The notes under the pieces: generated by a model
The model's input: the letters and a program-made list of their open reading frames with translations, nothing else
What the model was told of the DNA's origin: nothing
Databases searched by the model: none
Translations under genes and position numbers: made by a program
Shown: positions 13,623 through 21,915 of the stretch, in pieces
Numbering within the stretch: the stretch's first letter is position 1
How the letters are laid out: each line of letters starts with the position of its first letter
Source of the DNA: a virus
Strand: one strand, 5' to 3'
DNA length: 38,120 nucleotides
IMG/VR virus record: IMGVR_UViG_3300045257_000050
Coordinates: 1-38,120 of that record

Positions 13623-13776
13623 CCGACTTCACCCTCGTCGGCGAGCTGCTGCGAACGGATTTGAAGCGGCAGACTGAGGTTTGGAGTTGCGAGTAGGCTA
13701 TGCCTAGGGGATAGTCCACGGATAGGATATGGGTATTGGCGCAGGCGGACGTACGCCGAACAGGGAAAGGATGCCG

Positions 13777-13828
13777 AAATCGGTTCAAACCGCCGGTAAG
13801 CGCGGTTTCAGCGGTAGAACCGATTTTT
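13777..13828 (+). terminator. Long two-part hairpin followed by T-run (rightward terminator)
   Basis: A 10-bp perfect outer stem (13777-13786 with 13817-13826) is continuous on its 5' side with a 7-bp inner stem (13787-13793 with 13802-13808), leaving an 8-base bulge on the 3' side; TTTTT ends the structure. It lies 155 bases after the RuvC-like gene, in the otherwise empty stretch 13623-13885. An intrinsic terminator for the replication operon is the best reading; a small structured RNA is possible. Confidence 0.6.
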
Positions 13829-13885
13829 GATACCTGGGTATGTCCGGATGTGGCTTGGTGCTGCCGGACTGGTTTTATCAGGGTT

Positions 13886-14317
13886 TTAAGCGGTTTCGGC
13901 ACCATTGCTGGCACATTTTCTTGCCAGCCGAACGGCGTTTTCCGATAGTTCCTGAATTTTGGCGGGAGATTCAGCGGCCCAAACCTGTTTGAGGAAGGCG
14001 TAGTGGATTCCGCCGGCGGCTGTCACGAAGCAGCCGAATTTCTGAATTTCAGGCGGGATTGGAATGTCACGCCGGGTGCCAATGAGTGCATCAATCTGAC
14101 GTTTAGTCTCGTCAAGTTGTGCAGCTATTGCGCGCATCTGGCCGAGTTCGGATTCTTCGCACCACTTCTTTTCCACCATGGCGTCCAGAAGGTAATTCAG
14201 GGTTCTGAAAAACAGTTTAGGGCGTTGATCCGCCTTTAATTTTCTGTTCTGTTGTATTCCCATCCATTGCAGTGAGTCTGATTCGATTCGGCAACGTGAA
14301 TTGACGTCGATTTGCAT
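13886..14317 (-). CDS. Second orphan leftward gene, unknown protein (143 aa)
   Basis: Starts MQIDVNSRCRIESDSLQW behind an AGGAG site and faces the replication operon. The middle is helical, RPKLFFRTLNYLLDAMVEKKW, then QMRAIAAQLDETKRQIDALIG, a coiled-coil-like stretch. The C-terminus has HYAFLKQVWAAESPAKIQEL. No domain recognised. It is isolated, with noncoding DNA on both sides and an extended -10 promoter upstream, resembling a separately regulated accessory gene. Confidence 0.7.
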   Translation of the reverse strand: MQIDVNSRCRIESDSLQWMGIQQNRKLKADQRPKLFFRTLNYLLDAMVEKKWCEESELGQMRAIAAQLDETKRQIDALIGTRRDIPIPPEIQKFGCFVTAAGGIHYAFLKQVWAAESPAKIQELSENAVRLARKCASNGAETA

Positions 14318-14365
14318 GATGTGCTCCTGATAGCGGTTGAGTGAGTGCTGGCGGCCCTGGCGATA

Positions 14366-14377
14366 TCAGGCGCCTGA
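14366..14377. repeat. Perfect 12-base palindrome upstream of the orphan gene
   Basis: TCAGGCGCCTGA lies about 50 bases upstream of the orphan leftward start and about 35 bases downstream of its possible -10 box. Its position suits an operator or an attenuating hairpin in the leader. Nothing else identifies its partner. Confidence 0.35.
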
Positions 14378-14409
14378 GCCTTTAACCGTCTCCACGGACC
14401 AGCGATATG

Positions 14410-14439
14410 AGCATAGCATCTGTGGGCGCAATTTGACAC
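14410..14439 (-). promoter_or_regulatory. Possible extended -10 promoter for the orphan leftward gene
   Basis: On the minus strand the sequence TGCTATGCT gives an extended -10 (TATGCT at 14410-14415); a weak -35 GTGTCA lies 18 bases upstream. The same TGCTATGCT box stands before the leftward HNH gene at 23709-23717. Confidence 0.4.
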
Positions 14440-14462
14440 ATTCACGCACATAAGCGTAAGGT
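14433..14462 (+). promoter_or_regulatory. Possible late promoter before the terminase genes
   Basis: A perfect -35 TTGACA (14433-14438) precedes the small terminase gene by 57 bases; the -10 at 18 bases (TAAGGT, 14457-14462) is weak. A phage activator might be needed. It overlaps the opposing promoter for the orphan leftward gene. Confidence 0.35.
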
Positions 14463-14494
14463 GCTGATTTTTCAGGTCTTGAAATCACACCACA

Positions 14495-14776
14495 ATGGCG
14501 AAACGCGGCGCCCCGCTCGGTAATAAAAACAACAACGATCGCAAGCGTGGCGCAATTTTCCTTGAGGCGCTGTATCGGTGCATCGCGCAGGATGATGGCG
14601 AACGGGTCCGCCAAGCCGCGGACAAACTTCTGATTCTCGCCTCGGCCGGCGTACCGTGGGCGACGCAGATGCTTGCTGAGCGGCTGGACGGGAAGGTGCC
14701 GCAGGCGATCACCGGGGCGGATGGCGGATTGTTCCAGGTGGTGATAAACGCCACGGCGCGCGACGAGACGCTTTGA
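14495..14776 (+). CDS. Small terminase subunit-like protein (93 aa)
   Basis: Begins MAKRGAPLGNKNNNDRKRG, the opening typical of short phage proteins just upstream of the large terminase. Helices follow (IFLEALYRCIAQDDGERVRQAADK, ATQMLAERLDGK). Small terminases recognise pac or cos DNA and stimulate the large subunit. Position immediately upstream of the large terminase, with overlapping stop and start (TGATG), supports the call. The Shine-Dalgarno is poor. Confidence 0.65.
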   Translation: MAKRGAPLGNKNNNDRKRGAIFLEALYRCIAQDDGERVRQAADKLLILASAGVPWATQMLAERLDGKVPQAITGADGGLFQVVINATARDETL

Positions 14777-16125
14777 TGGCTTTTGCGCTCACCACGAAAC
14801 AGGAACAGGCGCAAGCAATCTGCGCCGGCGACGCGACGCACATCCTGTTATACGGAGGCAGCCGCAGTGCAAAAACTTTTCTCTTGATGCGCAACATCGT
14901 CATGCGCGCGTTGAAGGCGCCGGGATCAACTCATGCGGTGCTGCGTTTCCGCTTGTCGCATTGCGTATCGAGCGTGGTGCAGCAAACATTCCCGCGTGTG
15001 ATGGCGCTCGCTTACCCGGACGTGCCGTATCACGTCGGCGGGAACCTGATAGCGCAGATCGGCAAGTCCCAAATCTGGTTTGGTGGATTGGATGACAAAG
15101 ATCGCGTGGACAAAATTTTGGGGCAGGACCACGCGACGCTGTTCTTCAACGAGTGCTCGCAAATTCCATTCGCAGCGCGCGAGACCGCGACGACGCGCTT
15201 GGCGCAACTTGTGGAACAGCACATGACGAACAGGGCGCCGACAATGCTCAAGCCCAGGGCCTTGTACGATTGCAATCCGCCAAGCAAGGCGCATTGGGCG
15301 TACAAGTTATTCATCCAGAAAATCAACCCAGATACGCGCCTGCCCCTCTCGCATCCGGACGATTACGCCTGCATGCAAATGAACCCGCAGGACAACGCGG
15401 AAAATCTGCCTGCGGAATATATGGCGACGCTCAACGCACTCTCGCCGCGGCTGAAAAAACGTTTCCTTGCCGGCGAATTCGCCGACGCGACGCCGAATCA
15501 GTTATTCTCCGAGGAGACGATCGAGAAATGGCGCGTGCTCGACGGCGATCTGCCGGACTTCGTGCGCGTGGTGGTGGGAGTCGATCCGTCCGGCTCTGGC
15601 GACATGGACAATGCTGACAACGATGCAATTGGAATCGTCGTGGGCGCCCTCGGCACGGATGGAAATGCCTATGTGCTGGAGGACTGCACTGTCAAGGCGG
15701 GGCCCGCGACCTGGGGCAAAGTTGCCGTGGACGCATTCGACCGGCATGCGGGGGATATGATTGTCGGCGAAGTGAACTACGGCGGGGCGATGGTCGAGGC
15801 GACGATACAGACCGCGCGCCGCGCGCAGGGATCGCGCAGGTTGCCCTACAAGGCGGTCACGGCCACGCGGGGCAAGGTGGTGCGGGCCGAGCCGATATCC
15901 GCGCTCTACGAAACCGGAAAGTGCCGGCATGTCGGATATTTCCGCGAGCTTGAGGACGAACTGAGCGGATTCAGCACGGTTGGCTACCTGGGCGATCGCA
16001 GTCCGAACAGGGGCGACGCGCTGATATGGATGCTCACGGAACTATTCCCCGGCGTAGTCGCGCCGCGCCGAGAGAAAAAGCCGCTTGAGCAGCGCACGAT
16101 TGTGGGCGGATCATGGATGACGTGA
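14776..16125 (+). CDS. Terminase large subunit (ATPase-nuclease DNA packaging motor)
   Basis: 449 residues. Walker A GGSRSAKT (27-34), Walker B LFFNE (about 122-126), and nuclease acidic sites VGVDPSGSGD (about 266) and RGDALIW near the C-terminus. It packages DNA into the prohead through the portal and cuts it. The P22-like portal and coat suggest headful packaging. The ATG at 14776 overlaps the stop of the small subunit gene; a TTG three bases earlier is less likely. Confidence 0.93.
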   Translation: MAFALTTKQEQAQAICAGDATHILLYGGSRSAKTFLLMRNIVMRALKAPGSTHAVLRFRLSHCVSSVVQQTFPRVMALAYPDVPYHVGGNLIAQIGKSQIWFGGLDDKDRVDKILGQDHATLFFNECSQIPFAARETATTRLAQLVEQHMTNRAPTMLKPRALYDCNPPSKAHWAYKLFIQKINPDTRLPLSHPDDYACMQMNPQDNAENLPAEYMATLNALSPRLKKRFLAGEFADATPNQLFSEETIEKWRVLDGDLPDFVRVVVGVDPSGSGDMDNADNDAIGIVVGALGTDGNAYVLEDCTVKAGPATWGKVAVDAFDRHAGDMIVGEVNYGGAMVEATIQTARRAQGSRRLPYKAVTATRGKVVRAEPISALYETGKCRHVGYFRELEDELSGFSTVGYLGDRSPNRGDALIWMLTELFPGVVAPRREKKPLEQRTIVGGSWMT

Positions 16126-16202
16126 TGCTTGCGGAAATTGTAATCGTGTGCGGACTGATATTCATTCTTTGCGCTATTGTCGAATGGGCGCTGAGCGAAT
16201 GA
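16113..16202 (+). CDS. Single-pass membrane microprotein (29 aa)
   Basis: MDDVMLAEIVIVCGLIFILC followed by AIVEWALSE. It is almost entirely one transmembrane helix flanked by acidic residues. The ATG at 16113 follows GGCGGA; a second in-frame ATG at 16125 overlaps the terminase stop. Its own TGA overlaps the next ATG (ATGA), so it is tightly coupled on both sides. Easily missed because of size. Possible inner-membrane factor; role unknown. Confidence 0.6.
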   Translation: MDDVMLAEIVIVCGLIFILCAIVEWALSE

Positions 16203-16615
16203 CCCCCGGCAAACGCACGCACAAATCGGCTTCGCTGCGGGTGGCGATCCCGACCGGGTTCCCGGTTGAGTTTTGGGAAACTTGCCGCGAACTCGTTTCG
16301 GTGCAGTCCTCCGCTCAAGGACGCGGCGACGCGACTGCGCTTGTTTGGGCTACATGTCGCGAAGCGGATCAGGCGTGGCTCGCGCTTATCGTGAAGCCGG
16401 AAGTATTCGCGCCCGGTCTGACGATAGAGCGGTTGCGCCGGTGGTACGCTAAATTCGGTTTCGTGGAGATTCAGGCGCAGCCGTGCTTGCTTGCGCGCGT
16501 GCCGACGATTAATGTGGACAAGAGTCAACGTGCTCGCGCGCGGCATTTCGCTTTGGCAGTTCAGACCGCCAACGCGCGCCGGCCCGAGCGTGTAGTGAGA
16601 ATCGCGCATGGCTAG
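16199..16615 (+). CDS. GNAT-like N-acetyltransferase family protein (138 aa)
   Basis: The start is set by ATGA overlap at 16199. The middle carries GRGDATALVWATCREADQ, resembling the acetyl-CoA loop of GNAT proteins, and LRRWYAKFGFVEIQAQPCLLARVP matches the GNAT motif B end (WY.K.GF..I). Such phage proteins near terminase or portal genes may acetylate a host or virion target. The fold is probable; the substrate is unknown. Confidence 0.65.
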   Translation: MTPGKRTHKSASLRVAIPTGFPVEFWETCRELVSVQSSAQGRGDATALVWATCREADQAWLALIVKPEVFAPGLTIERLRRWYAKFGFVEIQAQPCLLARVPTINVDKSQRARARHFALAVQTANARRPERVVRIAHG

Positions 16616-16835
16616 CGAATTTGAGATTGAATTCGTTCCGCTTGGCTGGCGTAGGGGAGACAAGCTTTCGTTGCGCAATGCCCCGCCGAATGGGCGCGGT
16701 TTTGTCGCTTTACACTCTGACTGCTTGGGAATTTACGATGTACATCCGAAATCAATTGCCGCCGTAGAGTTTTGGAGCGGAGAAGAGGCCAAAATCAACG
16801 CATGGCTGAAATGGTGGCGGGCAAATGGCCTATAG
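16608..16835 (+). CDS. Hypothetical protein upstream of the portal (75 aa)
   Basis: MASEFEIEFVPLGWRRGDKL is strand-rich; the end EEAKINAWLKWWRANGL is a tryptophan-rich helix. It starts inside the end of the GNAT-like gene and overlaps the portal start by 11 bases, so it is translated as part of the head operon. No family recognised. Confidence 0.7.
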   Translation: MASEFEIEFVPLGWRRGDKLSLRNAPPNGRGFVALHSDCLGIYDVHPKSIAAVEFWSGEEAKINAWLKWWRANGL

Positions 16836-19197
16836 CGCAAACGAACCCGACGCCGAAGATTTGCCGGATGCGGGCGAGCAGTCGGACGAGGAAATTTTAG
16901 AGGAAGCGCGCGAACGCTACGCCATCGCCGAAGCAGCCGAAAGCGAGAACCGCGTAGACGCGCGCGACGATCTGCTTTTCTTGAAGGGCGGAACGAATCA
17001 GTGGGATCCCATCGCGGTGCAGCAGCGCACGATCGCGCGCCGGCCGATGATTACGGTCAATTCGCTGCCCACGTACCTGCATCAAGTCACGAACGATCAG
17101 CGGCAGAATACGCCGTCGATCAAGGTACATCCTGTCGGCGACTCAGCCGATGACGACACCGCGAAGGTGCGCCAAGGGATGATCCGGCACATTGAGTACG
17201 AATCGAATGCTGATGCAGCGTATGACACCGCAGTCAACAGCGCGGCCGGAATTGGCTTCGGATATTTTCGCCTTGTGCCGGAATACTATGACGACAAAAC
17301 CTTCAATCAAAAGCTGTGCTTCAAGCGCATACGTAATGCGCTCAGCGTGAAGATCGATCCGCTGAATACGGAACCAGACGGCAGCGGCATGCAATGGTGC
17401 TTCATCGAGTCGCTGATCGATCGCAAGGAATTCAAGCGGCAGTTTCCGAAAGCGAAAGCATGCGATGCGTCGCTATTTAACGGCGCATCCGGCTACAGCG
17501 CATGGGGCAGCATGGACAATGTGCTGATCTGCGAATACTACCGGATCGAAAAGACGGCCGCGACGGTGGTGCTGCTATCGAATGGCGAGAGCGGCTTTAA
17601 GGACGACTTGCTTGAGTTGCCGCCGGGCGTGACGATCGAGAAAGAGCGGCCGGGCACGCGCTGCCGTGTGATGTGGCACAAAATCACTGCCGTCGATATT
17701 CTGGAAAAGACCGAGATCAAGTGCAAGTGGATTCCGGTATTCCCAGTCTACGGCGACGAAATCGACATCGAAGGCAAGGTCACGCGCAGCGGGATGATTC
17801 GCAATGCAAAGGGGCCAGCGCAAAGTTATAACGTGTTCATGACCGTGGCAACGGAGGAAGTGTCCGCGCGCAGCAAATCGCCGTGGGTGATGGCAGAAGG
17901 GCAAGAGGAAGGCCACGAGGACGAATGGGGCGCCGTGGCGAGCTCAATTCTGCCGTACGTGCTCTACAAGCCGACGACGGTTGATGGGCATATTGTTCCC
18001 GCGCCGCAGCGTCAGCCGATGGCGGATATTCCTGTCGGGTTCCTCGCGTTGGCGATGCATGCTGGCGACAATGTAAAACAAACAACCGGAGTTTTTACAG
18101 GCACATTCCAAGGGCGACTTGGCGCAGCGGGTACGGCGAAATCCGGCATCCAGGAGCAGCGCCAGCAGAGTCAGGGCGAAATGGCGTCGTTTCATTACAT
18201 GGATGGATTGATGAGGGCGATCAGGCAAGCCGCGCGCTGTCTCAACTACATGATCCCGTACTATTACGACTGGCAAGGCGCAGCGAAGATCATGAATGAG
18301 GACGGTACGATTGGGCACGCGCCGATCAACACGCCGCAGGTTGAGCAGGACGAGACCGGGCAAGCGATCACGCGAATCTTGAACGACATGACGGGCGGGG
18401 AGTACGACACGACGGTATCGAGCGGGCCGAGCTACAGCACGCTGCGCCAGGAAGCCGCTGACGGCATGGCCGAGAACATGGCGAAGAATCCGGGCTTGTG
18501 GAACGTGATAGGCGATCTGTACGTGAAGAATCAAGACTGGCCCGGCGCCGACGAAATGGCCGAGCGCATCGCCAAGACGATCCCGCCGCAGATCCGCGGG
18601 CCGCAGAAGGGCGAGCCCGACGAACCCGTGATCCAGACGCCGCAGGGGCCGATTCCAGCCGCGCAAGCCGGGCAGATGATCGCCCAGATGCAAGAGCAAT
18701 TGCAACAGGCGCAGGAGACGCTAAAGAAGGCCGATATCGCAGGCCAGCAGTTGAACGCGATGAAACAACAGCAGGTCTTGAATGAGCAGCAGCTTGAACC
18801 GCAGCGCCAGCAAGCCGAGCAGATGAAGCTGGCTGCCGCAATCGAGGAAGCGCGCGCAAAGACCATGACGGCGCAGGCCGACTTGCTGCGGGCGCAGGCC
18901 GAGGCGCAGTCCGTGCCGCACAATGCCGCGAAGGGCGCGCAGGAAGCCCAAACGGCGCACATGAAGGCGCAGGTCGATCTGTTGCACGAACAGCAGCGCA
19001 TCGAAATCGAGGCCGCGAACGCCGCCGCAGAGGGGCTGAATGGCGAGAAAGGCGAAGCGTTCGAGGCGTGGAAGGCAACGCTTGAAGCGCACACGAAAAT
19101 CCGCGTCGCAGAGATTATGGCGGGGTCGAAGCTCGCCGTAGCCGATAAAGCGGCCAAATCAAAACCGAAAGGAAACTCCAATGGTCAAACTGCCTAA
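16825..19197 (+). CDS. P22-like portal protein
   Basis: 790 residues, slightly longer than P22 gp1 (about 725). The N-terminal region ARDDLLFLKGGTNQWD and RPMITVNSLPTYLHQVTNDQ fits the P22-portal family, as does GVFTGTFQGRLGAAG in the core. The last 180 residues are a Gln/Ala-rich helix (QMQEQLQQAQETLKKAD and repeats), the expected barrel. It forms the dodecameric ring through which DNA enters. Position after terminase and before scaffold/coat is canonical. Confidence 0.9.
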   Translation: MAYSANEPDAEDLPDAGEQSDEEILEEARERYAIAEAAESENRVDARDDLLFLKGGTNQWDPIAVQQRTIARRPMITVNSLPTYLHQVTNDQRQNTPSIKVHPVGDSADDDTAKVRQGMIRHIEYESNADAAYDTAVNSAAGIGFGYFRLVPEYYDDKTFNQKLCFKRIRNALSVKIDPLNTEPDGSGMQWCFIESLIDRKEFKRQFPKAKACDASLFNGASGYSAWGSMDNVLICEYYRIEKTAATVVLLSNGESGFKDDLLELPPGVTIEKERPGTRCRVMWHKITAVDILEKTEIKCKWIPVFPVYGDEIDIEGKVTRSGMIRNAKGPAQSYNVFMTVATEEVSARSKSPWVMAEGQEEGHEDEWGAVASSILPYVLYKPTTVDGHIVPAPQRQPMADIPVGFLALAMHAGDNVKQTTGVFTGTFQGRLGAAGTAKSGIQEQRQQSQGEMASFHYMDGLMRAIRQAARCLNYMIPYYYDWQGAAKIMNEDGTIGHAPINTPQVEQDETGQAITRILNDMTGGEYDTTVSSGPSYSTLRQEAADGMAENMAKNPGLWNVIGDLYVKNQDWPGADEMAERIAKTIPPQIRGPQKGEPDEPVIQTPQGPIPAAQAGQMIAQMQEQLQQAQETLKKADIAGQQLNAMKQQQVLNEQQLEPQRQQAEQMKLAAAIEEARAKTMTAQADLLRAQAEAQSVPHNAAKGAQEAQTAHMKAQVDLLHEQQRIEIEAANAAAEGLNGEKGEAFEAWKATLEAHTKIRVAEIMAGSKLAVADKAAKSKPKGNSNGQTA

Positions 19198-19486
19198 CTT
19201 TCTGCGCCAGTACATCCTGCGGCCACCTTCTGACTTCATCACCTCGCGCTCGCTTGCCGCAGGCGTGGCCGAAACGCTGACACCGCCGGCTGGCGCCAAT
19301 TGCGTGATTCTCTCGGCTACATCGGACTTTGCCGTCGTCAAGAATGCAGTCGCAACCGTGCCCGCTGACGTGACCGATGGCACGGCGAGCGAGTTGAACC
19401 CGATCGGATACGAACTGTACGGCGTGCAAACTTTGAGCGTTATTTCGATCGCAGGCGGACTCCTGACGGCAGCCTGGTACTCTTGA
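19181..19486 (+). CDS. Putative small head protein (101 aa)
   Basis: Preceded by AAAGGAAA and overlapping the portal's 3' end. MVKLPNFLRQYILRPPSDF opens a strand-rich protein with LTPPAGANCVILSATSDFAV, a beta-sandwich-like pattern, and hydrophobic Ile/Ala strands to the end. It lies in the head operon with an overlapping start for the next gene, so a decoration or head-joining role is plausible, but no family was recognised. Confidence 0.65.
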   Translation: MVKLPNFLRQYILRPPSDFITSRSLAAGVAETLTPPAGANCVILSATSDFAVVKNAVATVPADVTDGTASELNPIGYELYGVQTLSVISIAGGLLTAAWYS

Positions 19487-20721
19487 TGCGCGCAGGGTTT
19501 CCAAAGGAATTTGTAGCGTCAGATCGCCGCGGCGAGATATTCACGCGGCTGAGCGATTCTGAAGCTGGCGGCGCAGGCGGGGGTGGTTCGCCATCGTTCT
19601 TGCTGCTTCTAGATGATCTCGGCAATGGCATCGTCAATACCGTTCCGGTAATTGCTTTAGGCTCTGCAACGCCGACATTCACCAACGCATCGGTCAGGTG
19701 GACAAAGCTCGCAAGCGGGTTATGGGGGCAGGTCGCAACGGGTATCGCGCGATCAAGCTACTTTGGCCGCGATACTGCGGTAGGAGCATACGGCGGCTAC
19801 CTGAGCGAGCCTGCAGGCGTGCAGTTGACTACGCCTACCGCAGCGATTCGGGATATGACTAATGCGGCCTGGATCAAGGTCGGAGCGCCAACGGTTACGC
19901 TGACCGGGACAGGCATTGATGGTGTACCTAACTCATGCACCCGCATCGTGGCGAACGCGCCGAACACGACTCTCTTGATAACGCTGGTTGCTGCGGCTTC
20001 GGCACGCACCTACAGCCCATTCATTCGCCGTGTTGGCGGCAGCGGCACTATCCTGATCCAGCAGGGCGTTACGACACTGGACGTTACCGCAAGCCTGAAT
20101 AGCGTTACGCTCACCCGCTGCGAACTCAATACGAGCGTGCTCAACGTGGCCTATGGCGTGTTGATCGGCTCGACCGGCGATTCGATTGACGTGGACTTCA
20201 ACGGATTCGAGGCGTTGACCGCAACGCAGTTCGCAACAAGTCCGATGGCAAGTACTGGCGCAGCGAGAGCAGCAGACCGCATGGACTTTCTCGCGGCCGG
20301 CAATGTGGACTTCACGCAAGGCACGGCGTATGCGGAGCTTTCAACGAATTACACGATTAGCCCGGCTAACGTAGCCGCACTCGCGGCGACGATGAACGGA
20401 CAGATGTTAGCCGTCGGTGTGGGCGGCGCGGCAACGGGCATCACGGTGTTTGACGGCAATTCGTCTACGACAAAATCTGGCCTCTCCAGCATGAATACTG
20501 CCGTGAGAAAACGCGCAAGTTCCTGGGGGCTGGCAGGCCAGATGGTTACAGGCGACGGCGCAGCGCCTGGGGTGGCTGCATTCGACGGAACGATGGGCGC
20601 GGGGCCAAATATCGAAATAGGCCACTTCGCAGGAGCCAATCAATGGGGCGGCAGCATTCGCGGTGTGCGCATCTTCCCCGCTCAACTAACCTCGGCGCAG
20701 TTGCAAGCTCTAACAGTCTAA
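19486..20721 (+). CDS. Lectin/CBM-like virion protein (411 aa)
   Basis: The ATG at 19486 overlaps the previous stop. A Gly-rich hinge (GGAGGGGSPS, about 29-38) precedes a domain with GYLSEPAGVQLTTPT, MTNAAWIKVG, GTGIDGVPNSC and ARTYSPFIRRVGGSG, the pattern of carbohydrate-binding-type modules in phage fibre and head-spike proteins. The C-terminal part ends IRGVRIFPAQLTSAQLQAL, typical of concanavalin-like (LamG) folds. It is probably displayed on the virion, binding glycans. Its position between portal and scaffold suggests a head, not tail, location (inference). Confidence 0.72.
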   Translation: MRAGFPKEFVASDRRGEIFTRLSDSEAGGAGGGGSPSFLLLLDDLGNGIVNTVPVIALGSATPTFTNASVRWTKLASGLWGQVATGIARSSYFGRDTAVGAYGGYLSEPAGVQLTTPTAAIRDMTNAAWIKVGAPTVTLTGTGIDGVPNSCTRIVANAPNTTLLITLVAAASARTYSPFIRRVGGSGTILIQQGVTTLDVTASLNSVTLTRCELNTSVLNVAYGVLIGSTGDSIDVDFNGFEALTATQFATSPMASTGAARAADRMDFLAAGNVDFTQGTAYAELSTNYTISPANVAALAATMNGQMLAVGVGGAATGITVFDGNSSTTKSGLSSMNTAVRKRASSWGLAGQMVTGDGAAPGVAAFDGTMGAGPNIEIGHFAGANQWGGSIRGVRIFPAQLTSAQLQALTV

Positions 20722-20731
20722 GGAGATCACG

Positions 20732-20935
20732 ATGCCGCAAATCACACTGACAGCGACCGCAGGCCAAGCCGCAGCCGTGCAGCACGATGTCGGCAAAGCC
20801 CTCAATCTCGGACGCGATGCGACGCTCGCGGAAGTCACTCAGTACGCGCGCGACCAGTTCGAGGCGTTGCACCAGCAAATTTTACGAAACGAATCCAATG
20901 CTGCGCTGGTAATTCCGCCGTTGGCGTTGACGTAG
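20732..20935 (+). CDS. Small hypothetical head-operon protein (67 aa)
   Basis: AAGGAG lies 7 bases before the ATG. The protein reads MPQITLTATAGQAAAVQHDV, then the helix TLAEVTQYARDQFEALHQQI and a short hydrophobic tail. It is located just before the scaffold. Unknown role; possibly a small structural or chaperone-like factor. Confidence 0.7.
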   Translation: MPQITLTATAGQAAAVQHDVGKALNLGRDATLAEVTQYARDQFEALHQQILRNESNAALVIPPLALT

Positions 20936-20944
20936 GAGGAAATG

Positions 20945-21823
20945 ATGGAAAATGCGGCTGGATTGACAACGGGCACGGATACGGGTATATCTGGCGGCGC
21001 TGATGCCGCCGCTCCAGGTGGTTCAGCCCTACCGGCCCCCGGCGCCGAAGACCAAGCCGGCGCACCCGCCACGACGGAAGACCTCGCGCAAAACGCAGCA
21101 GAGACTACCGAGCAGCAGGAAGCTCGGAAGCAGTCCGCCTTTCAGCGTCGCCTAGACCGGCAGAGAACCGCCCGAGTCGCAGCAGAAACCGAAGTCAGGC
21201 TGCTCCGGGAGCAGAACCAGCGGCTCGAAGCGCAGTCTCGGCCGGCGCAGGAAACAGGCGAGCCAAAGCGCGAGCAATTCGAGGACTACGAAACCTACTT
21301 GCGCGCCGTCACGCGGTACGACGCGGCGCAGGTGGCGAATCAAAGTCTCCAGAGCGAACGCCAGGCACGCCAGCAAGCCGAACAGCAGGGCCGCGAGGTA
21401 GCGAGCACGCAAAAGCTCGCCGCCGACTGGCAAGCGCGGGAAGCCGCGTTTCAGGCCGCAACGAAGGATTATGCGAGCGTCGTCTCCGCGTACGTTGAGG
21501 AAGGGCTGCCCGACCTCTCCGGCGCCGCGCGAAGGGCGATCGTGGAATCCGAAGTAGGACCGGCGCTCTTGCACCATCTTGCGAAAAACCCTGACGTGGC
21601 CGAGCGGATTACGGACCTCTCTCCGCTGCGGCAAGTGGCCGAACTCGGCAAACTGGAAACCAGCCTAGCGAGCCCGGCCGGGAAGAAAGGAACGAACGCG
21701 CCGGCACCGCCCTCGCCGTTAAACGGTGGGCGCAGCATCTCCCGAGAACTCTCCGGGGATATGAGCCAGAAAGAGTACGAAGCGCTACGCGCGAAGCAAG
21801 GCGCGCGATGGGCGCGAAGATGA
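20945..21823 (+). CDS. Scaffolding protein
   Basis: 292 residues from ATG 20945, which has GGAGG five bases upstream (an ATG three bases earlier is too close). The N-terminus is disordered (Gly/Ala/Thr/Pro). Residues 50-160 are a long Gln/Arg/Glu helix (RRLDRQRTARVAAETEVRLL). The end has KEYEALRAKQGARWARR, a basic tail as in P22-type scaffolds that contact the coat. It acts inside the prohead and leaves before or during packaging. The order scaffold-coat is canonical. Confidence 0.82.
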   Translation: MENAAGLTTGTDTGISGGADAAAPGGSALPAPGAEDQAGAPATTEDLAQNAAETTEQQEARKQSAFQRRLDRQRTARVAAETEVRLLREQNQRLEAQSRPAQETGEPKREQFEDYETYLRAVTRYDAAQVANQSLQSERQARQQAEQQGREVASTQKLAADWQAREAAFQAATKDYASVVSAYVEEGLPDLSGAARRAIVESEVGPALLHHLAKNPDVAERITDLSPLRQVAELGKLETSLASPAGKKGTNAPAPPSPLNGGRSISRELSGDMSQKEYEALRAKQGARWARR

Positions 21824-21830
21824 AATAGGG

Positions 21831-21863
21831 GCGCGGGGCATCGCAGGGATGCGACCTCCGCGC
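21831..21863 (+). promoter_or_regulatory. Hairpin between scaffold and coat genes
   Basis: GCGCGG (21831-21836) pairs with CCGCGC (21858-21863), enclosing GCATC/GATGC (21838-21842, 21848-21852). It lies in the 92-base scaffold-coat gap. No T-run follows. It could process or stabilise the coat message, or set the scaffold/coat ratio; this is inference. Confidence 0.4.
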
Positions 21864-21915
21864 TAAAACGTGAGTAAGGCTACCGCCGCGAGGCGTCGCT
21901 GGAAGGAATCGCAAG

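Noticed and set aside
13619-13696. 25-codon TTG-start frame after the RuvC-like gene
   Set aside because: Too short, rare start, no motif; overlaps the previous stop only by chance.
13729-13829. 33-codon frame MGIGAGGRTPNRERMPKS
   Set aside because: Its end is made of the hairpin arms, and the structure explains the sequence better; no ribosome site at good spacing.
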